A stretch of DNA of 64,000 bases from Pseudosulfitobacter sp. DSM 107133 (GTDB lineage Bacteria > Pseudomonadota > Alphaproteobacteria > Rhodobacterales > Rhodobacteraceae). The notes under the pieces were generated by a model, which was not told where the DNA came from, did not search any database, and saw nothing but the letters and a program-made list of their open reading frames with translations. The position numbers and the translations under genes are program-made. Below are positions 8,387-16,307 of the stretch, one piece after another. The stretch spans positions 3,348,001-3,412,000 of the forward strand of contig NZ_CP085154.1 of assembly GCF_022788695.1 (NCBI RefSeq), given 5' to 3'. Position 1 is the first letter of the stretch, and each line of letters starts with the position of its first letter.

Positions 8387-8589
8387 CTTGATTCCGGGCT
8401 TGGTGGGTGGGGTTGGCGCCTGCCCGTCGCACCAAAGGTGCGCCGATATTATCAGGCACGCCTCTGGCGTGACGGGCGGTCGGGCGCTGCCTCTCACACA
8501 TTGCAAAGCAATGTGTTGCCGGCAGGTGTTCGCTTTGCGAACACCGAGAGGCCGGCGGTGCTACGCACCTTGATTCCGGGCTTTGGTGG
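8387..8589. repeat. Cluster of five 3-nt-loop hairpins between direct repeats
   Basis: Five consecutive hairpins, each with a 3-nt loop, lie at 8428-8442 (6 bp), 8457-8471 (6 bp), 8496-8516 (9 bp), 8525-8545 (9 bp) and 8557-8569 (5 bp). The block is bracketed by near-identical copies of CTTGATTCCGGGCTT(T)GGTGG at 8387-8406 and 8569-8589. It resembles a REP/BIME-type extragenic palindrome cluster. It also contains the 18-nt word found left of the IS. Confidence 0.65.
8474..8491 (+). repeat. REP-like 18-nt word, right copy
   Basis: Identical to 7196-7213, same orientation. Together they flank the IS110 transposase and suggest either insertion into a repeat array or recombination between repeats. 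Confidence 0.6.
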
Positions 8590-8689
8590 ATGGCAGCAAG
8601 GTCCGCTTGCGAATGTATCGCACGGTCTCTTCAAGGCTCTCGTGGCCAGTCCAACCCCCAATCCGGGGGGCTTCAACCGCGCGCCGATG

Positions 8690-8980
8690 GCGGTGATCCC
8701 TGCCGCAGGCATCGGCACAGGCCTGTTGCGCCGGCTGCTGGGCAGCACCGATACCAATCTATTGTGTATCGACCAACAGATTGAGCTTGAAAGCGAGCAA
8801 GTTAAGGTGATTACTGACAATCAGATGCAAGTGCTTGAGGTGGGCGAATCCGTTGACCCCGAGCTGGCGCTGGGTGTGTCCATCGGGATCGAAAAGTTCG
8901 GAGCCGGAACGGCCCCGCTGCTGTTCGCCGGGCTTGCAGAGATGATGGACAACCAGTTGCACCTTCGAGACAATTACTAG
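8690..8980 (+). pseudogene. Remnant of a sugar/choline-phosphate nucleotidyltransferase
   Basis: A reading frame ending at 8980 retains parts of a nucleotidyltransferase. PAAGIGTG resembles the N-terminal nucleotide-binding loop, and the stretch from QIELESEQVKV to LGVSIGIEKFG and FAGLAEMMD resembles the middle of such enzymes. The residues between loop and core are missing, and the protein stops soon after this core, so well over half the usual length is gone. It sits next to the IS110 and REP-like repeats, which may account for the damage. Family assignment is tentative. Confidence 0.45.
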
Positions 8981-9295
8981 GCGGCCAATGCGCGGCCAAT
9001 AGGCGGCTTGTGACCGGCAGAACGGTTTTCATGCGTTCGAGGTCCGGGGCTGAAACGGACCGGGATCAACACGCCCGCAGATGACGACGCCGCGAATGCG
9101 ATGTTCGGATCACCGGTCACAACCGTGTCGCGCGGCCGGCACCGCGCGATTGATGCCGCCGCCCTGAAACATGCCGAGACGGCCCAGGCTGCCGTCCCGG
9201 ACACCACTGCGCCGCCTCATGCAGGCGCGGTGAACGACCGCAGCCAAACCCTTGCCATTGTGGCACCGGATCGCTGCATTTTGGAAGGACATTCC
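8981..9295. other. Gene-free stretch
   Basis: No gene supported. A frame runs into the small protein at 9296 from upstream, but its extra N-terminal residues have no family character, while a strong ribosome binding site lies just before 9296. Confidence 0.35.
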
Positions 9296-9433
9296 ATGGC
9301 CAAAGGCAACAACAGCAAGCGCGGCAATAAAGAGACCAAGAAACCCAAACAGGAAAAGCCCAAGGTTCTGGCCACAGCCAATTCCCTGTCGGGCAAGAAC
9401 GACCTGTCCATCGGCGGCAAAAAACCCAAGTAG
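9296..9433 (+). CDS. Small Lys-rich conserved protein
   Basis: A 45-residue, very basic protein: MAKGNNSKRGNKETKKPKQE, then KPKVLATAN and a GKKPK end. GGAAGGA lies a few bases upstream of the ATG at 9296, which fixes the start. Similar Lys/Asn-rich mini-proteins occur in other proteobacteria; the role is unknown. The charge suggests nucleic acid or ribosome association, which is a guess. Confidence 0.6.
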   Translation: MAKGNNSKRGNKETKKPKQEKPKVLATANSLSGKNDLSIGGKKPK

Positions 9434-9559
9434 CCGCCCGCGCACCGGAACACGGCCCCTTCGATCCGCAGGGTCGAAGGGGTCACAAGACCCATCGACA
9501 AGATGCATCTTCCCTGCCAAGCCTTGGCCACCATTGCCAACCCCATTTCAGGACGCACC

Positions 9560-9841
9560 ATGACCGACGACACCAAATCGACCGCCAAGGTCCACTATAT
9601 CTGCCAGACCTATATCGAGAAAAAAGCAGGGCGGTCGGGGCAGACCAGTCTGCAAATTGACAAGCAGTTTCAATACACTTCGGCAGCACAGGCCCAGGAA
9701 CGCGCCGAACGCGAAAGCCGCTCGGATGCCTGCGCGGGTGCCGACGCCTATTCGGTAACCGAAGACCCCGACTCGGGCGAGGTCTCCGAACCGACCTTTC
9801 TGGTCCGGCTGGGCAACGTGCCCGAATTTGATGCATTCTAG
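9560..9841 (+). CDS. Small conserved hypothetical protein
   Basis: A 93-residue acidic protein beginning MTDDTKSTAKVHYICQTY, taken from the ATG at 9560 because the upstream in-frame residues look non-coding. Two Cys residues are present (HYICQTY and DACAGAD) and the middle is an Ala/Glu/Arg helix. No domain is recognised. It follows the small basic protein by about 125 bp on the same strand and may share its transcript. Confidence 0.5.
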   Translation: MTDDTKSTAKVHYICQTYIEKKAGRSGQTSLQIDKQFQYTSAAQAQERAERESRSDACAGADAYSVTEDPDSGEVSEPTFLVRLGNVPEFDAF

Positions 9842-10020
9842 GGTCAGGGCTCTGGGTGCACCTGCGGCTTGTGACATAGGGCGGCGGCCTGACAGGTTTC
9901 CCGCGCCGCGCGAGATTGACCTTAGGTAAAGCACGCGACTGGACAGCACCGGCCCGGTTGGCTAACAAGCCGGGGCTGGTCGCCGCGTGTTGTGGCGGCA
10001 TAGACAAGAGGCCGCATAGA

Positions 10021-11073
10021 TTGCTTGACCTGACTGCCATCGGCACCGAACTTGCCCAACATTACGATCTGGCCCCCAGCGTCGATATCGCTGCCGAAAT
10101 GCCCGAGATCTACGTGCGTATGGACCGCGTGGTTTCGCCCCCCGATTTCGCGATTTACGCGCCCTACATCAAGGCGATCAACGCCCTGAAGAAAGAGCGC
10201 AATGCGGTCATTCTGGCGCACAACTACATGACGCCGCAGATTTACCACGGCATTGCCGACGTGGTGGGCGACAGCCTGCAACTGGCGATCGAGGCGACCA
10301 AGGTCGAGGCGGATGTGATCGTGCAATGCGGCGTGCACTTCATGGCCGAGACCTCGAAAATCCTGAACCCGTCCAAGACGGTGCTGATCCCCGACATGGA
10401 CGCGGGCTGTTCGCTGGCCGAAAGCATCACCGCCGCGGGCATTGCCGAGATGCGGGCGCAATATCCCGGTGCGCCGGTGGTGACCTATGTGAACACCACC
10501 GCCGAGGTGAAAGCCGCGTCGGACATTTGCTGTACCTCGTCCAATGCCGCGCAGATCGTGGCGGCGCAGGAGAGTGACACGGTGATCATGACGCCGGACA
10601 AGTACCTGGCGCAGAACGTGGCCAAGGACGTGCCGCACAAGCGGATCGTGTGGTGGGACGGGGCGTGCATCGTGCATGAACAGTTCACCGCACAGGACCT
10701 GCGCGATTTCCGCGCCTCCGAGCCCACAACGCGGATCATCGCGCACCCCGAATGCCCGCCCGATGTGGTTGCCGAGGCGGATTTCTCCGGCTCGACCAGC
10801 GGGATCATCGACTATGTGAACAGCGAGCGGCCTGAAAAGGCGCTGTTGGTGACGGAATGTTCGATGGGGTCCAACATTGCCAATGCGATGCCGGATGTGG
10901 ATTTTGTCGGGCCCTGCAACATGTGCCCGTTCATGAAGAAGATCACCCTGGAAAAGGTGCTGTGGACGTTGCACAGCATGCAGGGCGCGGTTGAAGTTGA
11001 CGTGCAGGTTGCCGACCGCGCGCGGGTGGCGGTGCAGCGGATGATTGACGTGTCGCGCGCACAGGCTGACTGA
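10021..11073 (+). CDS. nadA: Quinolinate synthase
   Basis: Condenses iminoaspartate with dihydroxyacetone phosphate to quinolinate in de novo NAD synthesis, using a [4Fe-4S] cluster. From a TTG start at 10021 it has 350 residues; AAGAGG nine bases upstream supports this start, although the frame is open further back. Cluster cysteines are visible in VQCGVHFMAE, HPECPPD and CNMCPF. The substrate-pocket segments ILAHNYMTP and DVVGDSLQLA are intact. It is followed after 5 bp by nadB and then nadC, an operon in pathway order apart from nadB acting first. Confidence 0.95.
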   Translation: MLDLTAIGTELAQHYDLAPSVDIAAEMPEIYVRMDRVVSPPDFAIYAPYIKAINALKKERNAVILAHNYMTPQIYHGIADVVGDSLQLAIEATKVEADVIVQCGVHFMAETSKILNPSKTVLIPDMDAGCSLAESITAAGIAEMRAQYPGAPVVTYVNTTAEVKAASDICCTSSNAAQIVAAQESDTVIMTPDKYLAQNVAKDVPHKRIVWWDGACIVHEQFTAQDLRDFRASEPTTRIIAHPECPPDVVAEADFSGSTSGIIDYVNSERPEKALLVTECSMGSNIANAMPDVDFVGPCNMCPFMKKITLEKVLWTLHSMQGAVEVDVQVADRARVAVQRMIDVSRAQAD

Positions 11074-11078
11074 GCGCA

Positions 11079-12647
11079 ATGCAGCAGATTGACACCGGTC
11101 GCATCATCATTGTCGGGGCCGGACTGGGTGCCCTTTATGCGGCGCTGAAGCTGGCGCCGCATCCGGTTCTGATGATCTCGCCCGAACGCTTGGGCGAAGG
11201 GGCCAGCTCGGCCTGGGCGCAGGGCGGTGTGGCGGCCGCGATGGACGCCGCCGACAGCGCCGGTGCCCATGCCGCCGACACGGTGCGGGCCGGGGCGGGC
11301 ACGGTGGACGCAGGCGTGGCCGAACAGGTGACTGCCGAGGCGCGGGCGCATATTCTGGACCTGACGGCGCTTGGCACGCCTTTTGATCGCACGGCGGACG
11401 GCGGTTACATCATGTCGCGCGAGGCGGCGCACAGCTATGCGCGGGTGGTGCGGGTGCGCGGCGATCAGGCGGGGGCCGAGATCATGCGCGCGCTGATTGC
11501 CGAAGTGCGTGCAACGCCGTCGATACAGGTGCTTGAGGGCGTGCTGGCGGTCGGCCTGCACTGTGAGGACGGGCGCGTTGCCGCTGTGGACGTGGCGCGG
11601 TGTGACGAGGGCTTGAGTGTACCCATTCGCTTGCGTGGCGCGGCCTGTCTGCTGGCGGGGGGCGGCTCGGGCGGGCTCTATGCGCTGACCACGAACCCGC
11701 CGCGCATTCGCGGGCAGGTGATCGGCATGGCGGCGCGCGCCGGTGCGGTGATTGCGGATGCGGAATTCGTGCAGTTCCACCCCACGGCGGTGGCCTGCGG
11801 GGCCGATCCTGCGCCGCTGGCGACCGAGGCCTTGCGGGGCGAGGGTGCGGTTCTGGTCAACCGGGACGGCCTGCGGTTCATGGTCGGGCTGCATCCTGAT
11901 GCTGAACTGGCCCCGCGCGATATTGTGGCGCGCGGTGTTTATGCGCAGACGCAAGCGGGGCTGGCGCCGATGCTGGACACGCGCGCGGCGCTTGGTGCGC
12001 GGGTGCTGCGCGATTTTCCAGCCGTGGCGCGGGCCTGTGCGCAGGCGGGGATTGATCCGCTGACGCAGCCGATCCCCGTGGCCGCAGCCGCGCATTACCA
12101 CATGGGCGGGATCGAAACCGACGCGGGCGGGCGCGCCACGCTGGGCGGGCTGTGGGTCTGTGGCGAGGCGGCGTCGACCGGATTGCACGGGGCCAACCGG
12201 CTGGCGTCGAACGGGCTGCTTGAGGCGCTGGTCTATGCGCGCCGCTGTGCGCTGGATCTGGATGCGAGGCTGGGCCCGTGGGCCGATGCACCCCCTGTGA
12301 CCCTGCCCGCGCTGGCCGCCGACACACCGCCCGATCCTGCGCTGGTGGCACGGTTGCGTCAGGCCATGACCGATGGTGCGGGCGTGATCCGCGATGCCGC
12401 CGGGCTGACCCGTTGCCTGCGCGAGATTGCCGCCGTTGAGGCGGCACAGCCCGCCAGCACCGTGCTGCACAACATGACCGCCACCGCGACCCTGATCGCC
12501 GCCGCAGCGTTGCGGCGGACCGAAAGCCGTGGTGCCCATTTTCGTGCCGATTTCCCCGAAACCGATGGCACAACCGGCGCACGTTCGCGCATGACCCTGA
12601 CGCAGGCGCTGGCCCTGCGCCCCCAACCCGAACCGGACCCTGTATGA
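11079..12647 (+). CDS. nadB: L-aspartate oxidase
   Basis: FAD enzyme oxidising L-aspartate to iminoaspartate, the substrate of NadA. 522 residues. The N-terminal FAD-binding motif is IIVGAGLGALYAALKL. The flavoprotein-fold segments SSAWAQGGVAAAM and HYHMGGIETDAGGRAT, and the end motif GLHGANRLASNGLLEAL, are typical of the succinate dehydrogenase/aspartate oxidase family. It starts 5 bp after nadA, and its stop overlaps the nadC start by 4 bp, so translation is likely coupled. Confidence 0.95.
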   Translation: MQQIDTGRIIIVGAGLGALYAALKLAPHPVLMISPERLGEGASSAWAQGGVAAAMDAADSAGAHAADTVRAGAGTVDAGVAEQVTAEARAHILDLTALGTPFDRTADGGYIMSREAAHSYARVVRVRGDQAGAEIMRALIAEVRATPSIQVLEGVLAVGLHCEDGRVAAVDVARCDEGLSVPIRLRGAACLLAGGGSGGLYALTTNPPRIRGQVIGMAARAGAVIADAEFVQFHPTAVACGADPAPLATEALRGEGAVLVNRDGLRFMVGLHPDAELAPRDIVARGVYAQTQAGLAPMLDTRAALGARVLRDFPAVARACAQAGIDPLTQPIPVAAAAHYHMGGIETDAGGRATLGGLWVCGEAASTGLHGANRLASNGLLEALVYARRCALDLDARLGPWADAPPVTLPALAADTPPDPALVARLRQAMTDGAGVIRDAAGLTRCLREIAAVEAAQPASTVLHNMTATATLIAAAALRRTESRGAHFRADFPETDGTTGARSRMTLTQALALRPQPEPDPV

Positions 12648-13495
12648 CCCAACTGCCCCACCTGCCCGATCTGATCCTTGAACCCCTGATCCGTGCCGCG
12701 CTGATGGAGGATCTGGGCACCTATGGCGACATCACCACGCGCACGGTGATCCCTGCGGGCACGAGATACCGCGCGCAACTGCGGGCGCGGGCGGCGGGTG
12801 TTGTGTCGGGGATGCAGATTGCGGGCATCGCGTTCCGGCTGGTTGATCCGCAGCTGGTGGTGACCTGTCATTGCCCCGACGGCAGCGCCATTGCCGCCGG
12901 GGACCTGCTGATGGAGATCGAGGGTGACGCGGCGTCGATCCTGTCGGGGGAACGGGTGGCGCTGAACTTTGCCGGACGGCTGAGCGGGATTGCGACACTG
13001 ACGGCGGAATTTGTGGCCGCGACGGCCGGCACGCAGACGCGCATCACCTGCACCCGCAAGACCACGCCGGGGCTGCGGCTGGTGGAAAAGCAGGCGGTGC
13101 TGCATGGCGGCGGGTTCAATCACCGGTTCTCGTTGTCCGACGCCATCCTGATCAAGGACAACCATATTGCGGCGGCGGGCGGTATCCGCGCGGTGCTGCG
13201 CGCGGTCAAGGCGGGCGCGTCGCATATGATCCGCACCGAGATCGAGGTCGACCGGCTGGACCAATTGGCCGAGGTGCTGGATGAGGGCGGCGCGGATGTG
13301 GTGCTGCTGGACAATATGGACACGCCGACCCTGCGCGAGGCCGTGGCGATGGCGGCGGGGCGGATCACGCTGGAAGCTTCGGGCAACATGCGGCTGGAGC
13401 GGATTGCCGAGGTGGCCGCGACCGGAGTTGATTACATATCGTCCGGGGCGCTGACCCATTCGGCGCAGACGCTGGATTTAGGGCTGGACTTTTAA
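12644..13495 (+). CDS. nadC: Nicotinate-nucleotide pyrophosphorylase (carboxylating)
   Basis: Quinolinate phosphoribosyltransferase, converting quinolinate and PRPP to nicotinate mononucleotide. 283 residues, the usual size. Phosphate-binding and catalytic segments are clear: CTRKTTPGLRLVEKQAVLHG, ILIKDNHIAAAGG, and the barrel motifs IEVDRLDQL, VLLDNMDTPTLREAV and LEASGNM. The ATG overlaps the nadB stop. The nadABC set gives complete aspartate-to-NAMN synthesis. Confidence 0.95.
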   Translation: MTQLPHLPDLILEPLIRAALMEDLGTYGDITTRTVIPAGTRYRAQLRARAAGVVSGMQIAGIAFRLVDPQLVVTCHCPDGSAIAAGDLLMEIEGDAASILSGERVALNFAGRLSGIATLTAEFVAATAGTQTRITCTRKTTPGLRLVEKQAVLHGGGFNHRFSLSDAILIKDNHIAAAGGIRAVLRAVKAGASHMIRTEIEVDRLDQLAEVLDEGGADVVLLDNMDTPTLREAVAMAAGRITLEASGNMRLERIAEVAATGVDYISSGALTHSAQTLDLGLDF

Positions 13496-13602
13496 TCTGG
13501 CGCAAAACCGCCCTCGTTGCGCAACAATATTACGCTGCACTTGCACAATGCACGCCATCCGCCTAAAACGCGCGGGACTTTACCGGAGGTAGGACAATCG
13601 AC

Positions 13603-14427
13603 ATGAGCACTTCTCGCCCTCTTATAGCGCTGGACGCTGCCGCCATTCGCGCCCGCAAAGGCGGCACACCGCTGGTCTGCCTGACGGCCTATACCACCCC
13701 GGTGGCAAAGATTGCCGACACGCAATGCGACGTGGTGCTGGTGGGCGACAGCGTGGGCATGGTGCTGCACGGGATGCCGTCCACCCTGTCGGTGACGATG
13801 GAGATGATGATCTTGCACGGTCAGGCGGTGGCACGCGGGGTGGAACATGCGCTGATGGTGGTGGACATGCCCTTTGGCAGCTACGAGGAAAGCCCGCAGC
13901 AGGCGCTGCGCAACGCGGTGCGGATCATGGCCGAAACCGGCGCGGGCGCGGTCAAGCTGGAAGGCGGGCGGCATATGGCCGGGACCATAGGCTTTCTGGT
14001 GCAGCGCGGCATTCCGGTGATGGGCCATATCGGGCTGACGCCGCAATCGGTGAACACGCTGGGCGGCTACAAGGTGCAGGGCAAGGGCGACGACGCTGCA
14101 CGCATCCGCGACGATGCCCGCGCCGTGACCGAGGCGGGGGCGTTTTCGGTGGTGCTGGAAAAGGTGCCTGCGGCCCTGTCCGACCAGATCACCGCCGAGA
14201 TCGACATTCCCACGGTGGGAATTGGTGCATCGGCGGGCTGCGACGGGCAGATTCTGGTGATCGACGACATGCTGGGCCTGTTTGCCGATTTCAAACCCAA
14301 GTTTGTGAAACGCTATGCCGATCTGGCGGGTGATGCCACGGCGGCGGTGCAGGCCTATGCGGAAGAGGTGCGCGCGCGCCGGTTCCCCGCAGCCGAACAT
14401 GTGTTTACCGATGCAGGAGCGACCTGA
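13603..14427 (+). CDS. panB: 3-methyl-2-oxobutanoate hydroxymethyltransferase
   Basis: Transfers a hydroxymethyl group from methylene-tetrahydrofolate to ketoisovalerate, giving ketopantoate, the first committed pantothenate step. 274 residues. The metal and substrate region [13 protein letters not shown], the [11 protein letters not shown] block and VKLEGG are conserved. A strong GGAGGT ribosome binding site lies upstream of the ATG at 13603, in the 107-bp gap after nadC. Its stop overlaps the panC start (TGATG). Confidence 0.95.
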   Translation: MSTSRPLIALDAAAIRARKGGTPLVCLTAYTTPVAKIADTQCDVVLVGDSVGMVLHGMPSTLSVTMEMMILHGQAVARGVEHALMVVDMPFGSYEESPQQALRNAVRIMAETGAGAVKLEGGRHMAGTIGFLVQRGIPVMGHIGLTPQSVNTLGGYKVQGKGDDAARIRDDARAVTEAGAFSVVLEKVPAALSDQITAEIDIPTVGIGASAGCDGQILVIDDMLGLFADFKPKFVKRYADLAGDATAAVQAYAEEVRARRFPAAEHVFTDAGAT

Positions 14428-15263
14428 TGCAGATCATCCGTACCAAGGCGGCCTTGCGCGCCCTGACCCGCAGCTGGCGCGGCAGTGACCAGAGCATTGG
14501 GGTGGTGCCGACCATGGGGGCGCTGCATCCGGGGCATCTGAGCCTCGTGGAAGCCGCCAAGGCGCGCACCGACCGGGTGATCGTGACGCTGTTCGTGAAC
14601 CCGCGCCAGTTCAACAACGCCGAGGATCTGGCCAAGTATCCGCGCACCGAAGAGGACGACGCGCAAAAGCTGGCCCCCTTCGCGGTGGATGTGCTGTATG
14701 TGCCCGACCCAGAAGAGATGTACCCCGACGGCTTTGCCACCACGATTTCGGTCGGCGGTGTCAGCGACGGGCTGTGCGGCGGCGACCGGCCCGGCCATTT
14801 TGATGGCGTGGCGACGGTGGTGACCAAGCTGCTGCTGCAAACCGATGCGGATTTCGCGTTTTTCGGGGAGAAGGATTACCAGCAACTGAAAGTGGTGCGC
14901 CGTCTGGTCACCGACCTGGATATTCCGGTCGAGATCGTCGGCTGCGCCACCTATCGCGAGGTGGACGGGCTGGCGATGTCGTCGCGCAACCTGCGCCTTG
15001 ACGATGCGGCGCGCCGACGCGCCAGCGACATCCACAGCGCGCTGCGCGCCGCCGCTGGCGCGATTGTGGCCGGCACGCCTGCATCGCAAGCGCTGAGCGC
15101 CGCGCGCACGCGGTTGGAGCAGGCCGGTTTCGGGCCGGTCGATTACCTTGAATACCGGCGTGACAGCGACCTTGCCCCGCTGGAAACCCCCAGCGCGCCG
15201 GGGCGTCTGCTGGTAGCGGCATGGCTTGAGGGTGTGCGGCTGATCGACAACGTACCGGTTTGA
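14427..15263 (+). CDS. panC: Pantothenate synthetase
   Basis: ATP-dependent ligation of pantoate and beta-alanine to pantothenate. 278 residues. The HIGH-type nucleotide-binding motif is in PTMGALHPGHLSLVE, with later conserved segments FVNPRQFN, FFGEKDYQQL and MSSRN (KMSKS-like). Its start overlaps the panB stop by one base, so the two are translationally coupled. Confidence 0.95.
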   Translation: MQIIRTKAALRALTRSWRGSDQSIGVVPTMGALHPGHLSLVEAAKARTDRVIVTLFVNPRQFNNAEDLAKYPRTEEDDAQKLAPFAVDVLYVPDPEEMYPDGFATTISVGGVSDGLCGGDRPGHFDGVATVVTKLLLQTDADFAFFGEKDYQQLKVVRRLVTDLDIPVEIVGCATYREVDGLAMSSRNLRLDDAARRRASDIHSALRAAAGAIVAGTPASQALSAARTRLEQAGFGPVDYLEYRRDSDLAPLETPSAPGRLLVAAWLEGVRLIDNVPV

Positions 15264-15311
15264 GGGCTTGCGGCTGAGGGCCTTGGGTCGGGTTCTGGCA
15301 TGTTGACCGGC

Positions 15312-15327
15312 TAGGACAAATGTCCTA
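15312..15327. promoter_or_regulatory. 16-bp inverted repeat, likely TetR operator
   Basis: TAGGACA-AA-TGTCCTA, 7-bp arms with a 2-bp centre, 30 bp upstream of the start of the TetR-family gene. This position is typical of an autoregulatory operator for that family; the assignment is inference. Confidence 0.65.
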
Positions 15328-15357
15328 ATGATTCACCACGCCACACAGGACCCCGCC

Positions 15358-15936
15358 ATGCCAAAGCCATCGACACGCGAACGGATCGAAGAACGGGCCG
15401 ACACCCTGTTCTATGAACGCGGGTTCGAGGCCACCTCATTTGCCGATATTGCCGCCGCGGTCGGGATTTCGCGCGGCAATTTCTATCATCATTTCAAGAC
15501 CAAGGATGATATTCTGGACGCTGTCATCACCCGCAGGCTGGCCGCCACGCAGGCGATGCTGGAGGATTGGGAGGCTGATGCCGCCCCCGATGCGCGGATC
15601 ATCTCGTTTATCCGCATCCTGATCGCCAACCGGGCCAAGATCATGGCATTTGGCTGCCCCGTCGGGACGTTGAACAGCGAGCTGTCCAAACTGGACCATC
15701 TGGCACGGGGCCGCGCCGCCGGGATTTTCGCGCTGTTCCGCGACTGGCTGGCCTGGCAGTTCGCTGCCCTTGGCCACGCTGACAGGGCCGGGGCGCTGGC
15801 TTTGCATGTTCTTGGCCGCTCGCAAGGGATTGCGGTGATGGCCTCGACCTTTCAGGACGAGGCGTTTCTGCGGGCCGAGGTCGCGGCACTGGAAAGCTGG
15901 CTGCACGGGCTGGTGGTGGGCCAGACGCATTCATGA
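15358..15936 (+). CDS. TetR/AcrR-family transcriptional regulator
   Basis: 192 residues from the ATG at 15358 (MPKPSTRERIEERADTLF), chosen because an earlier in-frame ATG would lie on top of the operator palindrome. The N-terminal HTH is clear: FADIAAAVGISRGNFYHHFKTKDDIL. The C-terminal ligand domain has a Cys in the segment MAFGCPVGTL, a pattern seen in TetR regulators of the AcuR/NemR kind; ligand unknown. A YciI-like gene follows after 12 bp and is the likely target. Confidence 0.88.
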   Translation: MPKPSTRERIEERADTLFYERGFEATSFADIAAAVGISRGNFYHHFKTKDDILDAVITRRLAATQAMLEDWEADAAPDARIISFIRILIANRAKIMAFGCPVGTLNSELSKLDHLARGRAAGIFALFRDWLAWQFAALGHADRAGALALHVLGRSQGIAVMASTFQDEAFLRAEVAALESWLHGLVVGQTHS

Positions 15937-15948
15937 AAGGAAACACAG

Positions 15949-16236
15949 GTGTTCATCGTTCTTTTGAAGTTTTCGACCAACAAGGCCGCCGCGCCCGAAT
16001 TCATGGCCGCGCTTAACGACTGGATCGCACAGGGCTTTGCCGCCGGTGTGTTTCAATGTGTCGGCAGTCTGGTGCCCGCAGCCGGTGGGGCCATTCTGGC
16101 AACAGGTGAACCCCGCGCCACCCTGCAAGACCGCATCGACGCCGACCCGTTTGTGGTGAACGGTGTGGCGACGGCGGAGATTATCGAGGTGGACGTGAAG
16201 AAAACCGCGCCTGCGCTGGCGGTTTTGGCGGGGTAA
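15949..16236 (+). CDS. YciI-like protein
   Basis: 95 residues from a GTG start at 15949, with AAAGG about ten bases upstream. The fold is suggested by MFIVLLKFSTNKAAAPEFM, a central DDR-type region (QDRIDADPFV) and EIIEVDVKKT, matching the small ferredoxin-like YciI family. YciI members act as small hydrolases or dehalogenase-like accessory proteins, but function here is unknown. It is 12 bp behind the TetR gene and ends just before a terminator-like hairpin. Confidence 0.65.
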   Translation: MFIVLLKFSTNKAAAPEFMAALNDWIAQGFAAGVFQCVGSLVPAAGGAILATGEPRATLQDRIDADPFVVNGVATAEIIEVDVKKTAPALAVLAG

Positions 16237-16245
16237 GGGTCGCCC

Positions 16246-16269
16246 CCAGGGTCTGGACCCTAGGTTTTT
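16246..16269 (+). terminator. Likely rho-independent terminator
   Basis: A short GC stem (AGGGTC with GACCCT, 16248-16261) is followed by TTTTT at 16265-16269, ten bases after the YciI-like stop. It would separate this unit from the convergent tamB gene. Confidence 0.5.
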
Positions 16270-16307
16270 CGAGCATACCCGGACGTGCCCTGCCCTGCGC
16301 AAGCCCC

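Noticed and set aside
8428..8569. CRISPR-like array
   Set aside because: Stems differ in sequence and there are no uniform repeats or spacers; it is a palindrome cluster. No CRISPR array or cas gene was seen in the window.
8438..8980. 180-codon frame as an intact gene
   Set aside because: The first 80 codons run through the hairpin repeats; only the later part has protein-like character, and it is a fragment.
10812..12626. 604-codon minus-strand frame over nadB
   Set aside because: Arg/His/Gly-rich composition and no motif; nadB on the other strand is complete.
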